A DNA stretch of 64,000 nucleotides from JANXSD01 sp038206385 (GTDB taxonomy: Bacteria; Bacteroidota; Bacteroidia; AKYH767-A; OLB10), in assembly GCA_038206385.1 (NCBI GenBank), contig JBBRAW010000002.1, positions 30,610-94,609 of the forward strand, in the 5' to 3' direction. Positions within the stretch are counted from its first letter, which is position 1. Each line of letters begins with the position of its first letter. Under the pieces are notes generated by a model. The model made no database searches, was not told the DNA's origin, and saw nothing but the letters and a program-made list of their open reading frames with translations. The position numbers and the translations under genes are program-made. Shown here one piece after another: positions 45,104-54,204 of the stretch.

Positions 45104-46426
45104 CTAAACTCGTTTAATTTGGGCACCCAAAGCATTCAATCGCTCGTCGATGCGCTCGTATCCACGATCAATTTGCTCAATATTATGAATCATACTCTTA
45201 CCCTTGGCCGACATTGCAGCAATTAGCAACGCTACTCCTGCACGAATATCGGGAGAAGTCATTGAAATTCCTTTTAAAGAATTCCTTCTTCCTAATCCAA
45301 TAACAGTTGCTCGGTGGGGATCGCAAAGTATAATTTGAGCTCCCATATCAATTAGCTTATCCACAAAAAACAATCTGCTTTCAAACATCTTTTGATGAAT
45401 GAGAATAGTTCCGACCGCTTGCGTTGCAGTTACTAAAACAACACTCAATAAATCGGGTGTAAATCCTGGCCATATAGCATCTGCAATGGTAAGAATTGAA
45501 CCATCAATAAATGTGTCGATCTCGTATTTCTCCTGTGCTGGAATGTAAATATCATCACCCCTAAACTCCATTTTTATACCTAGTCGCTGAAACGTTTGGG
45601 GTATCACCCCAAGATGAGAAAGCCCTACATTTTTTATCGTAAGTTCACTTTGTGTCATGGCTGCTAAACCAATAAAACTTCCTACCTCAATCATATCTGG
45701 AAGTATTCGATGAGAAGCACCTTTCAAGCTAGTTACTCCTTCAATCACCAAAAGGTTTGAACCAATTCCCGAAATTTTCGCTCCCATACAGTTAAGAAGT
45801 TTACAAAGCTGCTGAAGATATGGTTCACATGCAGCATTGTAAATTGTAGTTGTTCCCTCTGCAAGAACAGCAGCCATCACAATGTTTGCAGTACCAGTTA
45901 CAGAAGCCTCGTCAAGTAACATGTAAGCGCCTTTGAGTTTCGCAGCTTCTACAGTAAAGAAATTCTCAGTAGTATCGAAATTGAATTTTGCTCCCAAACT
46001 TTGAAAGCCGATAAAATGTGTGTCTAATCTTCTTCTTCCAATTTTATCACCGCCGGGCTTAGGGATATGCGCCTTTCCGTATCTCGCCAACAGCGGACCA
46101 ACAATCATGATCGATCCCCTAAGTGATGCGGCAAGTTTTGAAAACTCTTTGGTTTGAAGATAATCCATATTCACCTCGCGAGCTTCAAAAGAATATTTTC
46201 CGTGAGCCAGTTTTTCAACTATAACACCCATTTTCGTTAACAGCTCGATCAGCTTGTTTACGTCACGGATATCAGGAATATTTTCAATAGTAACCTTTTC
46301 AGGCGTAAGTAAAACAGTACATAAAATTTGTAATGCTTCGTTTTTTGCTCCTTGAGGTTCGATGCTGCCGCTCAGTTGGCAACCACCCATAATTTCAAAA
46401 CTACCTCCTCCAATCGCACTCGACAT
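45104..46426 (-). CDS. murA: UDP-N-acetylglucosamine 1-carboxyvinyltransferase (Cys-to-Asp variant)
   Basis: Adds enolpyruvate from PEP to UDP-GlcNAc, the first committed step of peptidoglycan synthesis. It is a 440-residue EPSP-synthase-fold enzyme. Conserved landmarks are GAKNEAL (26-32; the Lys-Asn that binds UDP-GlcNAc), SLRGS, PGGDKIGRRRLDTHF (124-138), DEASVTGTAN and the C-terminal RAGVALLIAAM. The residue that is Cys115 in E. coli (PGGCxIG) is Asp127 here. Asp at this site is known from Mycobacterium, Chlamydia and Borrelia enzymes and makes MurA insensitive to fosfomycin, which alkylates the Cys. It starts nine bases after the DUF4290 stop, so they share an operon. Confidence 0.95.
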   Translation of the reverse strand: MSSAIGGGSFEIMGGCQLSGSIEPQGAKNEALQILCTVLLTPEKVTIENIPDIRDVNKLIELLTKMGVIVEKLAHGKYSFEAREVNMDYLQTKEFSKLAASLRGSIMIVGPLLARYGKAHIPKPGGDKIGRRRLDTHFIGFQSLGAKFNFDTTENFFTVEAAKLKGAYMLLDEASVTGTANIVMAAVLAEGTTTIYNAACEPYLQQLCKLLNCMGAKISGIGSNLLVIEGVTSLKGASHRILPDMIEVGSFIGLAAMTQSELTIKNVGLSHLGVIPQTFQRLGIKMEFRGDDIYIPAQEKYEIDTFIDGSILTIADAIWPGFTPDLLSVVLVTATQAVGTILIHQKMFESRLFFVDKLIDMGAQIILCDPHRATVIGLGRRNSLKGISMTSPDIRAGVALLIAAMSAKGKSMIHNIEQIDRGYERIDERLNALGAQIKRV

Positions 46427-46435
46427 AGTTAATTG

Positions 46436-47071
46436 TTATTTGCCACGGTTATTAAATCCAGTTCTTTTTTTTACTAAACGATTTTTTTGCATAATGGTAG
46501 ATCTTCTCAACGAACTATCTTGAAGATCGACAAAACGAATAGCAAGTTTTATATCTTCAGGCAGGGATAATTCGCCAGCGGAAAGTTCTTTCAACTGATC
46601 ACGGATTAACTCATCGCTAACAGTATCACGATTCCAAGTTAGATAACTCATCTTCATAAAATTGGCAATCGACTCCACCACTTGCTCCTTTTCTACACCT
46701 TCATCCATCAATTTAGCCTCTCGAATCATCGATTCAACGATACTACCATAGTGACGAAGACGAATTTTTTTCTGAGGATAAGCAATAGGTTTTGGTTTAA
46801 CATGAGTTAAATCCTTGTCAGGCATAGGATAAGGAGAATCACAATCAAGCTCAAATCCAGAGATGATAAAAAGGTGATCCCATAACTTATGTTTGAAATC
46901 TGTCATGTCCTTTAAAAGAGGGTTTAAAATAGCCATAGCATTCACAATCGTTACTGCTGCTTTGCTGCGATCTTCTCGCGACTCTAACCCTTTCGCTTCT
47001 TGCACCATTTGCTGGATGCATCTCCCGTACTCTGGGATAATTAATCTTTCTCTACTGGTATTGTATTCCAT
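46436..47071 (-). CDS. DUF4290 domain protein
   Basis: A 211-residue cytoplasmic, mostly helical protein of the DUF4290 family, which is essentially restricted to Bacteroidota and often lies next to murA. The N-terminal YNTSRERLIIPEYGRCIQQM is the family hallmark, followed by AMAILNP and HKLWDHLFIISGFELDCDSP, then a second helical half with LRHYGSIVESMIREA that resembles the first, suggesting an internal duplication. The last 20 residues are basic. The function is unknown; co-transcription with murA points to an envelope-related role. A TATTTTCG -7-like box lies at 47113-47120. Confidence 0.88.
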   Translation of the reverse strand: MEYNTSRERLIIPEYGRCIQQMVQEAKGLESREDRSKAAVTIVNAMAILNPLLKDMTDFKHKLWDHLFIISGFELDCDSPYPMPDKDLTHVKPKPIAYPQKKIRLRHYGSIVESMIREAKLMDEGVEKEQVVESIANFMKMSYLTWNRDTVSDELIRDQLKELSAGELSLPEDIKLAIRFVDLQDSSLRRSTIMQKNRLVKKRTGFNNRGK

Positions 47072-47284
47072 TTGGAAGGTAATATTGGAAATTTTAATGA
47101 TGGATACTTAGCCGAAAATAATGAAATTTAACACTAAGTAATATAGCTTGATAAGAAGAATTATTAACAGGATATAATTTCAGGAAATGAAAAAAATCTA
47201 TAATTCAATAATACATCAATCCTTATCTGCAAATGCGAAGATATGAAATGATAGACATTCATCTGTTATTTTTCGTCAGAGATT

Positions 47285-49690
47285 TTAAGGTTGTACAATT
47301 CTCAACTTTGCAAATTTCATTAATAATTGTTTCTGACCTTGTCCTTCAAATAATATGATCGCTTTGTTATCAGGTGATTTTCCTTCTATAGAAATTACTT
47401 TCCCCATCCCAAAGCGTTGATGTTCTACATCCATTCCTATAACGATTAACGATGGATCGTCGGCTTGGAAATCACTGTTTTCAATTGTAGGTTTTGCTTG
47501 CGTTGCTTTTTTGAACCCTTGAGGAACAGTTCCACTACTTGTAATTGTTGGTTTTGGAACTGCCGCCGTAGTAGTCTTTTTAAATCCTCGGTAATCACCT
47601 TTTGCTTTTGATGCAGCATTACCAGTACCACTTCTTTGTCCGATACCTGTATTCCATCCGCCTTTGTATTCTTCGTCTTCAAAACTACTAGCAGTACGTT
47701 GAACAGGCATCTCTAAACAATCCGCATCAATCTCTTCTAAAAATCTACTTGGCTCACAAGAAACTAAACTTCCCCAACGATAACGCGTTGCTGCAAATGA
47801 AAGTGTGAGTTTTTCTTCCGCTCGTGTGATTGCTACATAAAATAATCTTCGCTCTTCTTCCAAATCTGTTCGTGAATTGATAGATAATTGCGATGGAAAA
47901 AGATTCTCTTCCAAACCAACAACATACACTTGACGAAATTCAAGTCCTTTGGCAGAATGAATAGTCATCAATGCTACTTTATTTTTATCATCGTCCTTAT
48001 CATTATCAGAATCTGTCAACAAAGCAATATCTTGCATGTACAAATCAAGTGTGCGAAGTGGAGGTAAACTTTGTTCAGCTGAAGGAGATTCTAAAGGTGC
48101 AGTTCCATTCTCACTAAATTCTTTGATACCATTTAAAAGTTCTTGCAAATTCTCATAATGATTAATTCCTTCTGGAGTTCTGTCGTTATAAAGTTCATGA
48201 ACTAATCCACTTGTTGTTGAAATATGACTTGCTAATTCATAAGCTGCGTGATTCGGCATCATGATCTGAAAACTACGAATCATCGTTGCAAATTCAGCAA
48301 CTTTCTCGCGAATACCTGAACCAATTCCAGTTTTAAATTCATGAATATTACAAAGCACATTCCACATACTTGTGTCTTCTGTTTTTGCAATTTCAACTAA
48401 CTTATCTATGGTTGTTTTTCCAATTCCTCTTCCTGGATAATTGATAACACGTTTTAATGCTTCTTCGTCGTTTGCATTTATTGATAAGCGAAAATATGCA
48501 AGGAGATCTTTAATTTCTTTGCGATTATAAAAAGATACACCACCCCAAACACGATATGGAATATTGAGTCTTCGCAAAGATTCTTCCATCGAACGACTTT
48601 GTGCATTTGTGCGATAAAGAATTGCAAAATCTTTGTTGTGCAATTGTTTATTCATCTTCTCCGAAAAAATTGTTTGCGCAACTTGATTACCTTCTTCGTT
48701 ATCACTTAATGCTTTCAAAACACGAATCTTTTCACCGTGATGATTTTCTGTCCATACTTCTTTCTTAAGCTGGTTACGATTGAAAGTGATAACAGAATTT
48801 GCTGCCGCTACAATAGTTTTTGTGCTACGATAATTTTGTTCAAGCTTAAATGTTTTTAATTCTGGATAATCTTTTTCGAAGCTTAAAATATTTTGGATGT
48901 TTGCTCCTCGAAAAGCATAAATACTTTGTGCATCATCGCCTACAACACAAATATTATGATGTTGCGCTGATAATTTTCTTACAATTACATACTGAACAAA
49001 GTTGGTATCTTGAAACTCATCCACCATGATATATCTAAACTTCGTTTGATACTTATAAAGTACATCAACATGTTCATTCAATAACTTATAAGTATTGAAA
49101 AGGATATCATCAAAATCCATTGCACCCGCTTTGAAACAGCGCTTACTATATTGTTCAAAGATTAATCCGAGTTTTGGTTTACCACTTAGTTGATCATCAC
49201 TTGTCAACTCTTTATTTTCCTGATAATCGCGCCAGTTAAATAAATTATTTTTTGCTGATGAAATTCGATTGAGAACTAACGATGGTTTATAAACTTTATC
49301 ATCCAATTCGTTTTCCTTTAACAAATCACGAATCAATCCTTTGCTATCATCAGTATCATAAATGCTGAAATTTTTCGGATAACCAATCTTTTCCCCTTCT
49401 GAACGAAGTATCCTTGCAAAAACGGAATGAAATGTTCCCATCCATAAATTCAAAGCATCTGCACCAACAACTTTACTAACACGATCTTTCATTTCGCGTG
49501 CAGCTTTATTGGTAAAAGTGAGTGATAAAATATTGAATGGATCGACACCTTTTTCCATAAGGTGTGCAATGCGATACGTAAGCACTCTTGTTTTTCCTGA
49601 ACCGGCTCCTGCAATAATCATCACTGGGCCATCTGTACTCTGAGCCGCCTGACGCTGGACCTCATTGAGCTGATCTAAATAATGCGACAT
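47285..49690 (-). CDS. UvrD/PcrA-type superfamily 1 DNA helicase
   Basis: A 3'-5' SF1A helicase of 801 residues acting in repair and replication-conflict resolution. Walker A is AGAGSGKT (27-34), followed by LTFTNKAAREM (Ia), DEFQDTN (II), DDAQSIYAFRGA (III), EQNYRS (IV), TIHSAKGLEF (V) and ITRAEEKL (VI). The C-terminal ~100 residues include a Gly/Ser/Thr-rich linker and the compact DVEHQRFGMGKVISIEG tail typical of PcrA (the RNA-polymerase-interacting Tudor-like domain). A CAAATGTA (TACATTTG minus) -7 box lies four bases before the ATG, implying a leaderless mRNA. Either the uvrD or the pcrA name could apply. Confidence 0.94.
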   Translation of the reverse strand: MSHYLDQLNEVQRQAAQSTDGPVMIIAGAGSGKTRVLTYRIAHLMEKGVDPFNILSLTFTNKAAREMKDRVSKVVGADALNLWMGTFHSVFARILRSEGEKIGYPKNFSIYDTDDSKGLIRDLLKENELDDKVYKPSLVLNRISSAKNNLFNWRDYQENKELTSDDQLSGKPKLGLIFEQYSKRCFKAGAMDFDDILFNTYKLLNEHVDVLYKYQTKFRYIMVDEFQDTNFVQYVIVRKLSAQHHNICVVGDDAQSIYAFRGANIQNILSFEKDYPELKTFKLEQNYRSTKTIVAAANSVITFNRNQLKKEVWTENHHGEKIRVLKALSDNEEGNQVAQTIFSEKMNKQLHNKDFAILYRTNAQSRSMEESLRRLNIPYRVWGGVSFYNRKEIKDLLAYFRLSINANDEEALKRVINYPGRGIGKTTIDKLVEIAKTEDTSMWNVLCNIHEFKTGIGSGIREKVAEFATMIRSFQIMMPNHAAYELASHISTTSGLVHELYNDRTPEGINHYENLQELLNGIKEFSENGTAPLESPSAEQSLPPLRTLDLYMQDIALLTDSDNDKDDDKNKVALMTIHSAKGLEFRQVYVVGLEENLFPSQLSINSRTDLEEERRLFYVAITRAEEKLTLSFAATRYRWGSLVSCEPSRFLEEIDADCLEMPVQRTASSFEDEEYKGGWNTGIGQRSGTGNAASKAKGDYRGFKKTTTAAVPKPTITSSGTVPQGFKKATQAKPTIENSDFQADDPSLIVIGMDVEHQRFGMGKVISIEGKSPDNKAIILFEGQGQKQLLMKFAKLRIVQP

Positions 49691-49694
49691 CCTG

Positions 49695-49702
49695 CAAATG
49701 TA
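49695..49702 (-). promoter_or_regulatory. Candidate -7 box for the UvrD/PcrA gene, leaderless
   Basis: Minus-strand TACATTTG matches TAnnTTTG exactly and is only four bases from the ATG at 49690. Confidence 0.5.
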
Positions 49703-49833
49703 ATTGAATGCTTTTATTCAAACGAAGATTGTGTATAATTGCTGGAAAATATTTTAAAGATTAGGCGCTGTTGTTGATTGTAACGATTTATTTCTAATTT
49801 AGAGATTCCAAAACAATATTAGAGACACCTATC

Positions 49834-52233
49834 ATGATAAAAAAATTACTATTTTTAATATGCATTTTTATAGTAACAGGAAAAACTTTTGTGAAGGCAC
49901 AATGCCCAATTGGGTTCGATAATATTGTTGTCTCTATTCTAACAGATAGTTTCCCTAATGAAACTTCATGGTCAATAAAAGATGCTAGTGGTGCGGTGTT
50001 TTTGCAAGGTGGTAATTATTCTAATGTTATGACTGTGTATTTAGATTCTGTTTGTGTACCAATTAATCATTGTTTGATTTTCGATATTCGAGATGCATTT
50101 GGTGACGGGATTTGTTGTAATTATGGAATGGGTTCATATTCGATTTTCGAAAATGGGGTTCTTAGTGATTCTGGAGGTTAGTTTTCATTGGATGAGAAAC
50201 ATTATCTAAACTGTCCTGTAGGTAGTAATTGTGATACACCATTAACAGCATTCAGAGATTCTATTATGTCATCTTCGGGTCAGAGCACATGGTATACTTT
50301 TACTCCTGACTCTACTGGTTTGTACAATATCACTACTTGTTTTCCCAACAATCATTGCGACACTAAAATTTGGGTGTATGATCATTGCACAGGTTTGGTA
50401 TTCGATAGCTTACAAGCAGGAACAATTTATTATAATGATGATGCATGCGGACAACAATCTTTTTTAAGTGGAGGTTTACAAGCGGGTATAACATATTGGA
50501 TTCGTATCGGAGGAGATGCTGGATGTATTGATTCAACCATCTCTTGGCAAATAACATATAACGGACCTATTGTTGGATGTATGGATCCCGCAGCTTGTAA
50601 TTATAATCCGCTTGCAACAATTGATAATGGAACATGTTTATTTCCAGGAGATCCTTTATGTACACATGGACCTGATTTGGCCATCGATCAAAATGATCTA
50701 ACAAGTTCAATTCAAGTTGGAACTATTAACGGAAATGATGCTTGTTTAGTTGGCGAAGGGTGTTTGTCAGGTTATGGATTGCGACAGGTAATAAATTTCA
50801 CAACAACGATTAGAAATATTGGTGATCAAGATTACTATATTGGGCCACCGCAAGCTGGAAATACACAATTTGTTTTCGATCAATGCCATAATCATTGGCA
50901 TTACGCAGGCTACGCAGATTATCAGTTGTATGATATGTATCAACATCCATTACAGCTTGGTTTTAAAAATGGTTTTTGTGTTTTGGATTTAATGTGTTTT
51001 ACTGGAAGCGCTAAATATGGATGTAGTGATATGGGAATTACTGCTGGTTGTGCAGATAGTTATTCGAGTGGATTGCCTTGCCAATGGATTGATATTACCG
51101 ATGTGCCAAGCGGTAATTACACATTGGTAGTACAAGTAAATTGGGATCATTCACCTGATAAACTTGGACATGTTGAATTGCGTTATGATAACAATGTTGG
51201 TTATGTTTGTTTGCATATTAGTCGTGGTTTAAATAATATTGTTTCTGTAAGTGTAATTCCTACTTGTTCTCCAATTATTGATTGTTTAGGAGATACATTC
51301 GGTTTAGCAAAAACAGATTGCTTGGGAAATTGTAATGGCACAAGATTAAGCGGAGATCTAGATGTTGATAGCGATCGTGATAGTTTAGATTTTGCAAATT
51401 ACATGAGTGATATTGTTGCATCCGTTACTCCAGCTCCTTGCAATGATTTAAATGGAGATGGCTTTTTAACAGTTACAGATGCTGCCCGACTAAATGCCTG
51501 CGTTCGTGATTCAGCAGGTACTCATACGCATCCTGCGGGAACACAAAACACACATCCGCATTGTTTGTTCCCCTATAACATTATTAATATTAATGATACA
51601 GTAAAAATTGGTTTTGGAATTTTTAATACTGCTTCAAAATATTTAGAATTAAATGTGTTAAACAAAAACTGTCGACTATTGGGATTAGATTTCACTATTA
51701 ATGGAATGATAATCGACTCAGTCGTTAGTATTTTTTCTGGATTTTCGCCTGTAATTACTTGGAATTCGAATGGCCATATTGCAATGTTTGCTGCTAATGA
51801 AATTAATCTCGATAAACAATTAACCGCAATGCCAGTTTTAAGAATTTACTACCATCAACTTACTTCCCAATATATTTGTTTTACTAATTTAGAAGCACCC
51901 GTAAATGCAAATTATGAGGAAACAATGAAATCAATATTCAATGGTTGTGTTGTTACTACAGGAATTAGTCATGTGTATAATAATTCAATGTTGAGTCTTA
52001 CGCCAAATCCATCAAAGGGAATTTTTACTTTAAAAACAAATACGTTGAATGGAGAAGTTGCAGATGTTGAAGTATTCGATGCACTTGGAAATATCGTTAT
52101 GTCACAAAGAGAAATTCTCAACGATCAAAATGGAATTGTTATTGATATGACGGGAATGCAAGAAGGTGTTTATCTCTTACAAGTAAAAACAAAAAATATT
52201 ACTGCAACACAAAAGTTAATGTTGATGAAATAA
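49834..52233 (+). pseudogene. Lysyl-oxidase-like secreted protein with T9SS sorting domain, interrupted by an in-frame stop
   Basis: A single reading frame of 800 codons broken by one TAG at 50179-50181 (codon 116): the frame, domain order and composition continue unchanged on both sides. Domains in order are a signal peptide (1-22), a beta-sandwich domain (23-115, DAFGDGICCNYGMGSYSIF), the stop, a pre-peptidase-type domain (about 125-245), one copper/Ca-binding-like GCMDPAACNYNP repeat (about 248-268), and a lysyl-oxidase-like domain (about 278-465). The latter has the HNHWHYAGY histidine cluster, SSGLPCQWIDITDVP and YDNN. A dockerin/EF-hand-like segment with DLNGDGFLTVTDA follows, then a C-terminal T9SS sorting domain (LTPNPSKGIFTL to LMLMK). 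A TTG at 50188 is the only nearby start for the downstream part, which would then lack a signal peptide. Sequencing error, recent nonsense mutation or readthrough are all possible. Confidence 0.8.
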
Positions 52234-52309
52234 AAATAATCCAAGTTAATATACTTTAAGATCGCAACTTAAAAATTTTGGTTTACTTTAGCATTACAAC
52301 TTAAAAAAA

Positions 52310-54091
52310 ATGATTGGATATTTTGAAGTTTTCTTTTTAGGGTTTTTGTTTTTTACATTCCCTGGTATCTTATTTATAAGATCATTACATCAAATTAATT
52401 TGCTATCAAAATTAATCGCTACAATTTTCCTCTCTTTAGGATTTTGGGTTTGTATGTCGTCCTATTTTTCATTTGCGAACCTTCCATTAAATTATACTTC
52501 ACTCGTTCTTCAAATTCTATTTGTTGGTTATTTTGTTAAATATGAATTGAAACAAACTATTCAGTGGTTTCGCAAGCTGAAATTGAATGGAGAAGTTAAA
52601 AAAATTCCAATTCATTACTTTATTTTATTGTTTTCTTGTTTAATGTTTTGTGTTCCATACTTATTCATTGTAATACCTCCAGGTTGTGATACATCTATGC
52701 ATGGTTATATAACTAGGTTAATAATAAATAGCAATGGATTACCACATTCATATTATCCAATACTACCTGTTGATTATTTCGGGAGTTATAGTGCCGGATA
52801 TCATATTATAACTGCATTAGTTTGTGGAGTCAATGTTACTTATTTACGTTACGCTATTAATTTCATAAGTATAATCGTTTACCCTCTCACTTTATTGTCT
52901 TTTGTTTTCTTTTTAAAGATTTTTTTTTCGGAGAAAACTGCAATCTATCTAAGCATTATCTCTTTTGGGATAAATACAACTATACAAGGCGCAATTGAAT
53001 GGGGTGGAAATCCTACTGTATTATCATTTGGGTTTTGTTTGTTTAGCATTGGAATTGTTGTAGTAGCGATTCGAAATAAATCGAATAAAGTTTTTTATGT
53101 TTCGGCATTTTCGATTGCATCAATCCCATTAATTCATGCGATTCCAGCAATTGCTTTTTTCTATATTTCACTTCCTGGTTACCTTGTCTTACTGTTAATA
53201 AATAGAGATAGAATAACATGGGTTATATCAAATTCCGTGATACTTTTTCTTTTGATCGTATTGTTACTCCTTCCTTTTATATTGCAATTCAAAAGCGAAA
53301 ATTCTTTCGAACTTTTATTAATGATTAAAAATTGGCAAAATGAAATGATGGGTAACCATTTAACAAATGATTTTCTCAAGAATGTATTTGTAACGATTGA
53401 TCAAATTAAATATAGAATTGGAGATCCTCTAACTATCATTGCAGGCATTTCTATTGTTGTTATGTTGATATTTCGAAAATTCTTTGAAGTACTCTACATA
53501 ACATTGTTTTTGCTTTTAATTAGTGCTTTAATATTTAATTACGGATATTGGATTTTACCGTTTTCTGAGATATTATACCCCGAAAGAGTAGCTTATTTCG
53601 CAATAATTTGCGCTTCACTTTATATTGGGCATTTTTTGAAAATTCTCGAAGATAAAAAGTATTCTATAATTTTCTTAAAATCCAAATTCTTAATTTATAA
53701 TCTTATCGTATCTATTTGTTTATTCATTGGAATGCTTAAAATATATACTACTTTTATTTTGAGCATAAAAAACAATCAAATTTATTGTACAAGTTTAACT
53801 TTTGATTCATTTGAATGGTTAAATGATCATACAGAAAAGAATGCAATAATTGAATCTTCTTATCAGGATGTTGGCATGTGGATACCTACATTTACAAATA
53901 GGGCAACTACTGGGGCACACATTCATTTTATCCACATTGTTAAGCATGTAAAGGATAGTTTAAATGGTGCAAAAGCACCACGTTATATTTTCATAACAAA
54001 TAATGACAAAAAACTAAACAAGGAAATCTTGACTAATATTTCAACAAGAACAAAAGTGTTTGCAAACAATGAAATAGAGATTTATCATTAA
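52310..54091 (+). CDS. Polytopic membrane protein, possible GT-C-type glycosyltransferase
   Basis: A 593-residue inner-membrane protein with about 12-13 predicted helices. The most conserved-looking segment is a periplasmic loop after the third or fourth helix, PPGCDTSMHGYITRLI then YFGSYSAGYHIITALVCG, in a position where GT-C glycosyltransferases carry their acidic catalytic residue; similar architecture occurs in DUF6541-like proteins. A small C-terminal domain (last ~70 residues: DSFEWLNDHTEKNAIIESSYQ) is predicted to be soluble and resembles the C-terminal domain of some of those enzymes. No substrate can be named. It stands between the broken lysyl-oxidase gene (77 bp upstream) and convergent hutU. 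Confidence 0.7.
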   Translation: MIGYFEVFFLGFLFFTFPGILFIRSLHQINLLSKLIATIFLSLGFWVCMSSYFSFANLPLNYTSLVLQILFVGYFVKYELKQTIQWFRKLKLNGEVKKIPIHYFILLFSCLMFCVPYLFIVIPPGCDTSMHGYITRLIINSNGLPHSYYPILPVDYFGSYSAGYHIITALVCGVNVTYLRYAINFISIIVYPLTLLSFVFFLKIFFSEKTAIYLSIISFGINTTIQGAIEWGGNPTVLSFGFCLFSIGIVVVAIRNKSNKVFYVSAFSIASIPLIHAIPAIAFFYISLPGYLVLLLINRDRITWVISNSVILFLLIVLLLLPFILQFKSENSFELLLMIKNWQNEMMGNHLTNDFLKNVFVTIDQIKYRIGDPLTIIAGISIVVMLIFRKFFEVLYITLFLLLISALIFNYGYWILPFSEILYPERVAYFAIICASLYIGHFLKILEDKKYSIIFLKSKFLIYNLIVSICLFIGMLKIYTTFILSIKNNQIYCTSLTFDSFEWLNDHTEKNAIIESSYQDVGMWIPTFTNRATTGAHIHFIHIVKHVKDSLNGAKAPRYIFITNNDKKLNKEILTNISTRTKVFANNEIEIYH

Positions 54092-54204
54092 ATTGGGAGT
54101 ATTTCAAATATTTTTATGCGGTTACGATTTTGAAAATTACGATTTTGTACTTGAATCAGAACTTCTAACCTTTTAGAGTTTGCATACTGCTAATTCTCAA
54201 CTTA

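Noticed and set aside
49834..50181. The 115-codon frame as an independent small secreted protein.
   Set aside because: It ends within a domain, and the same frame continues directly after the stop with matching sequence character, so a single broken gene is the simpler reading.
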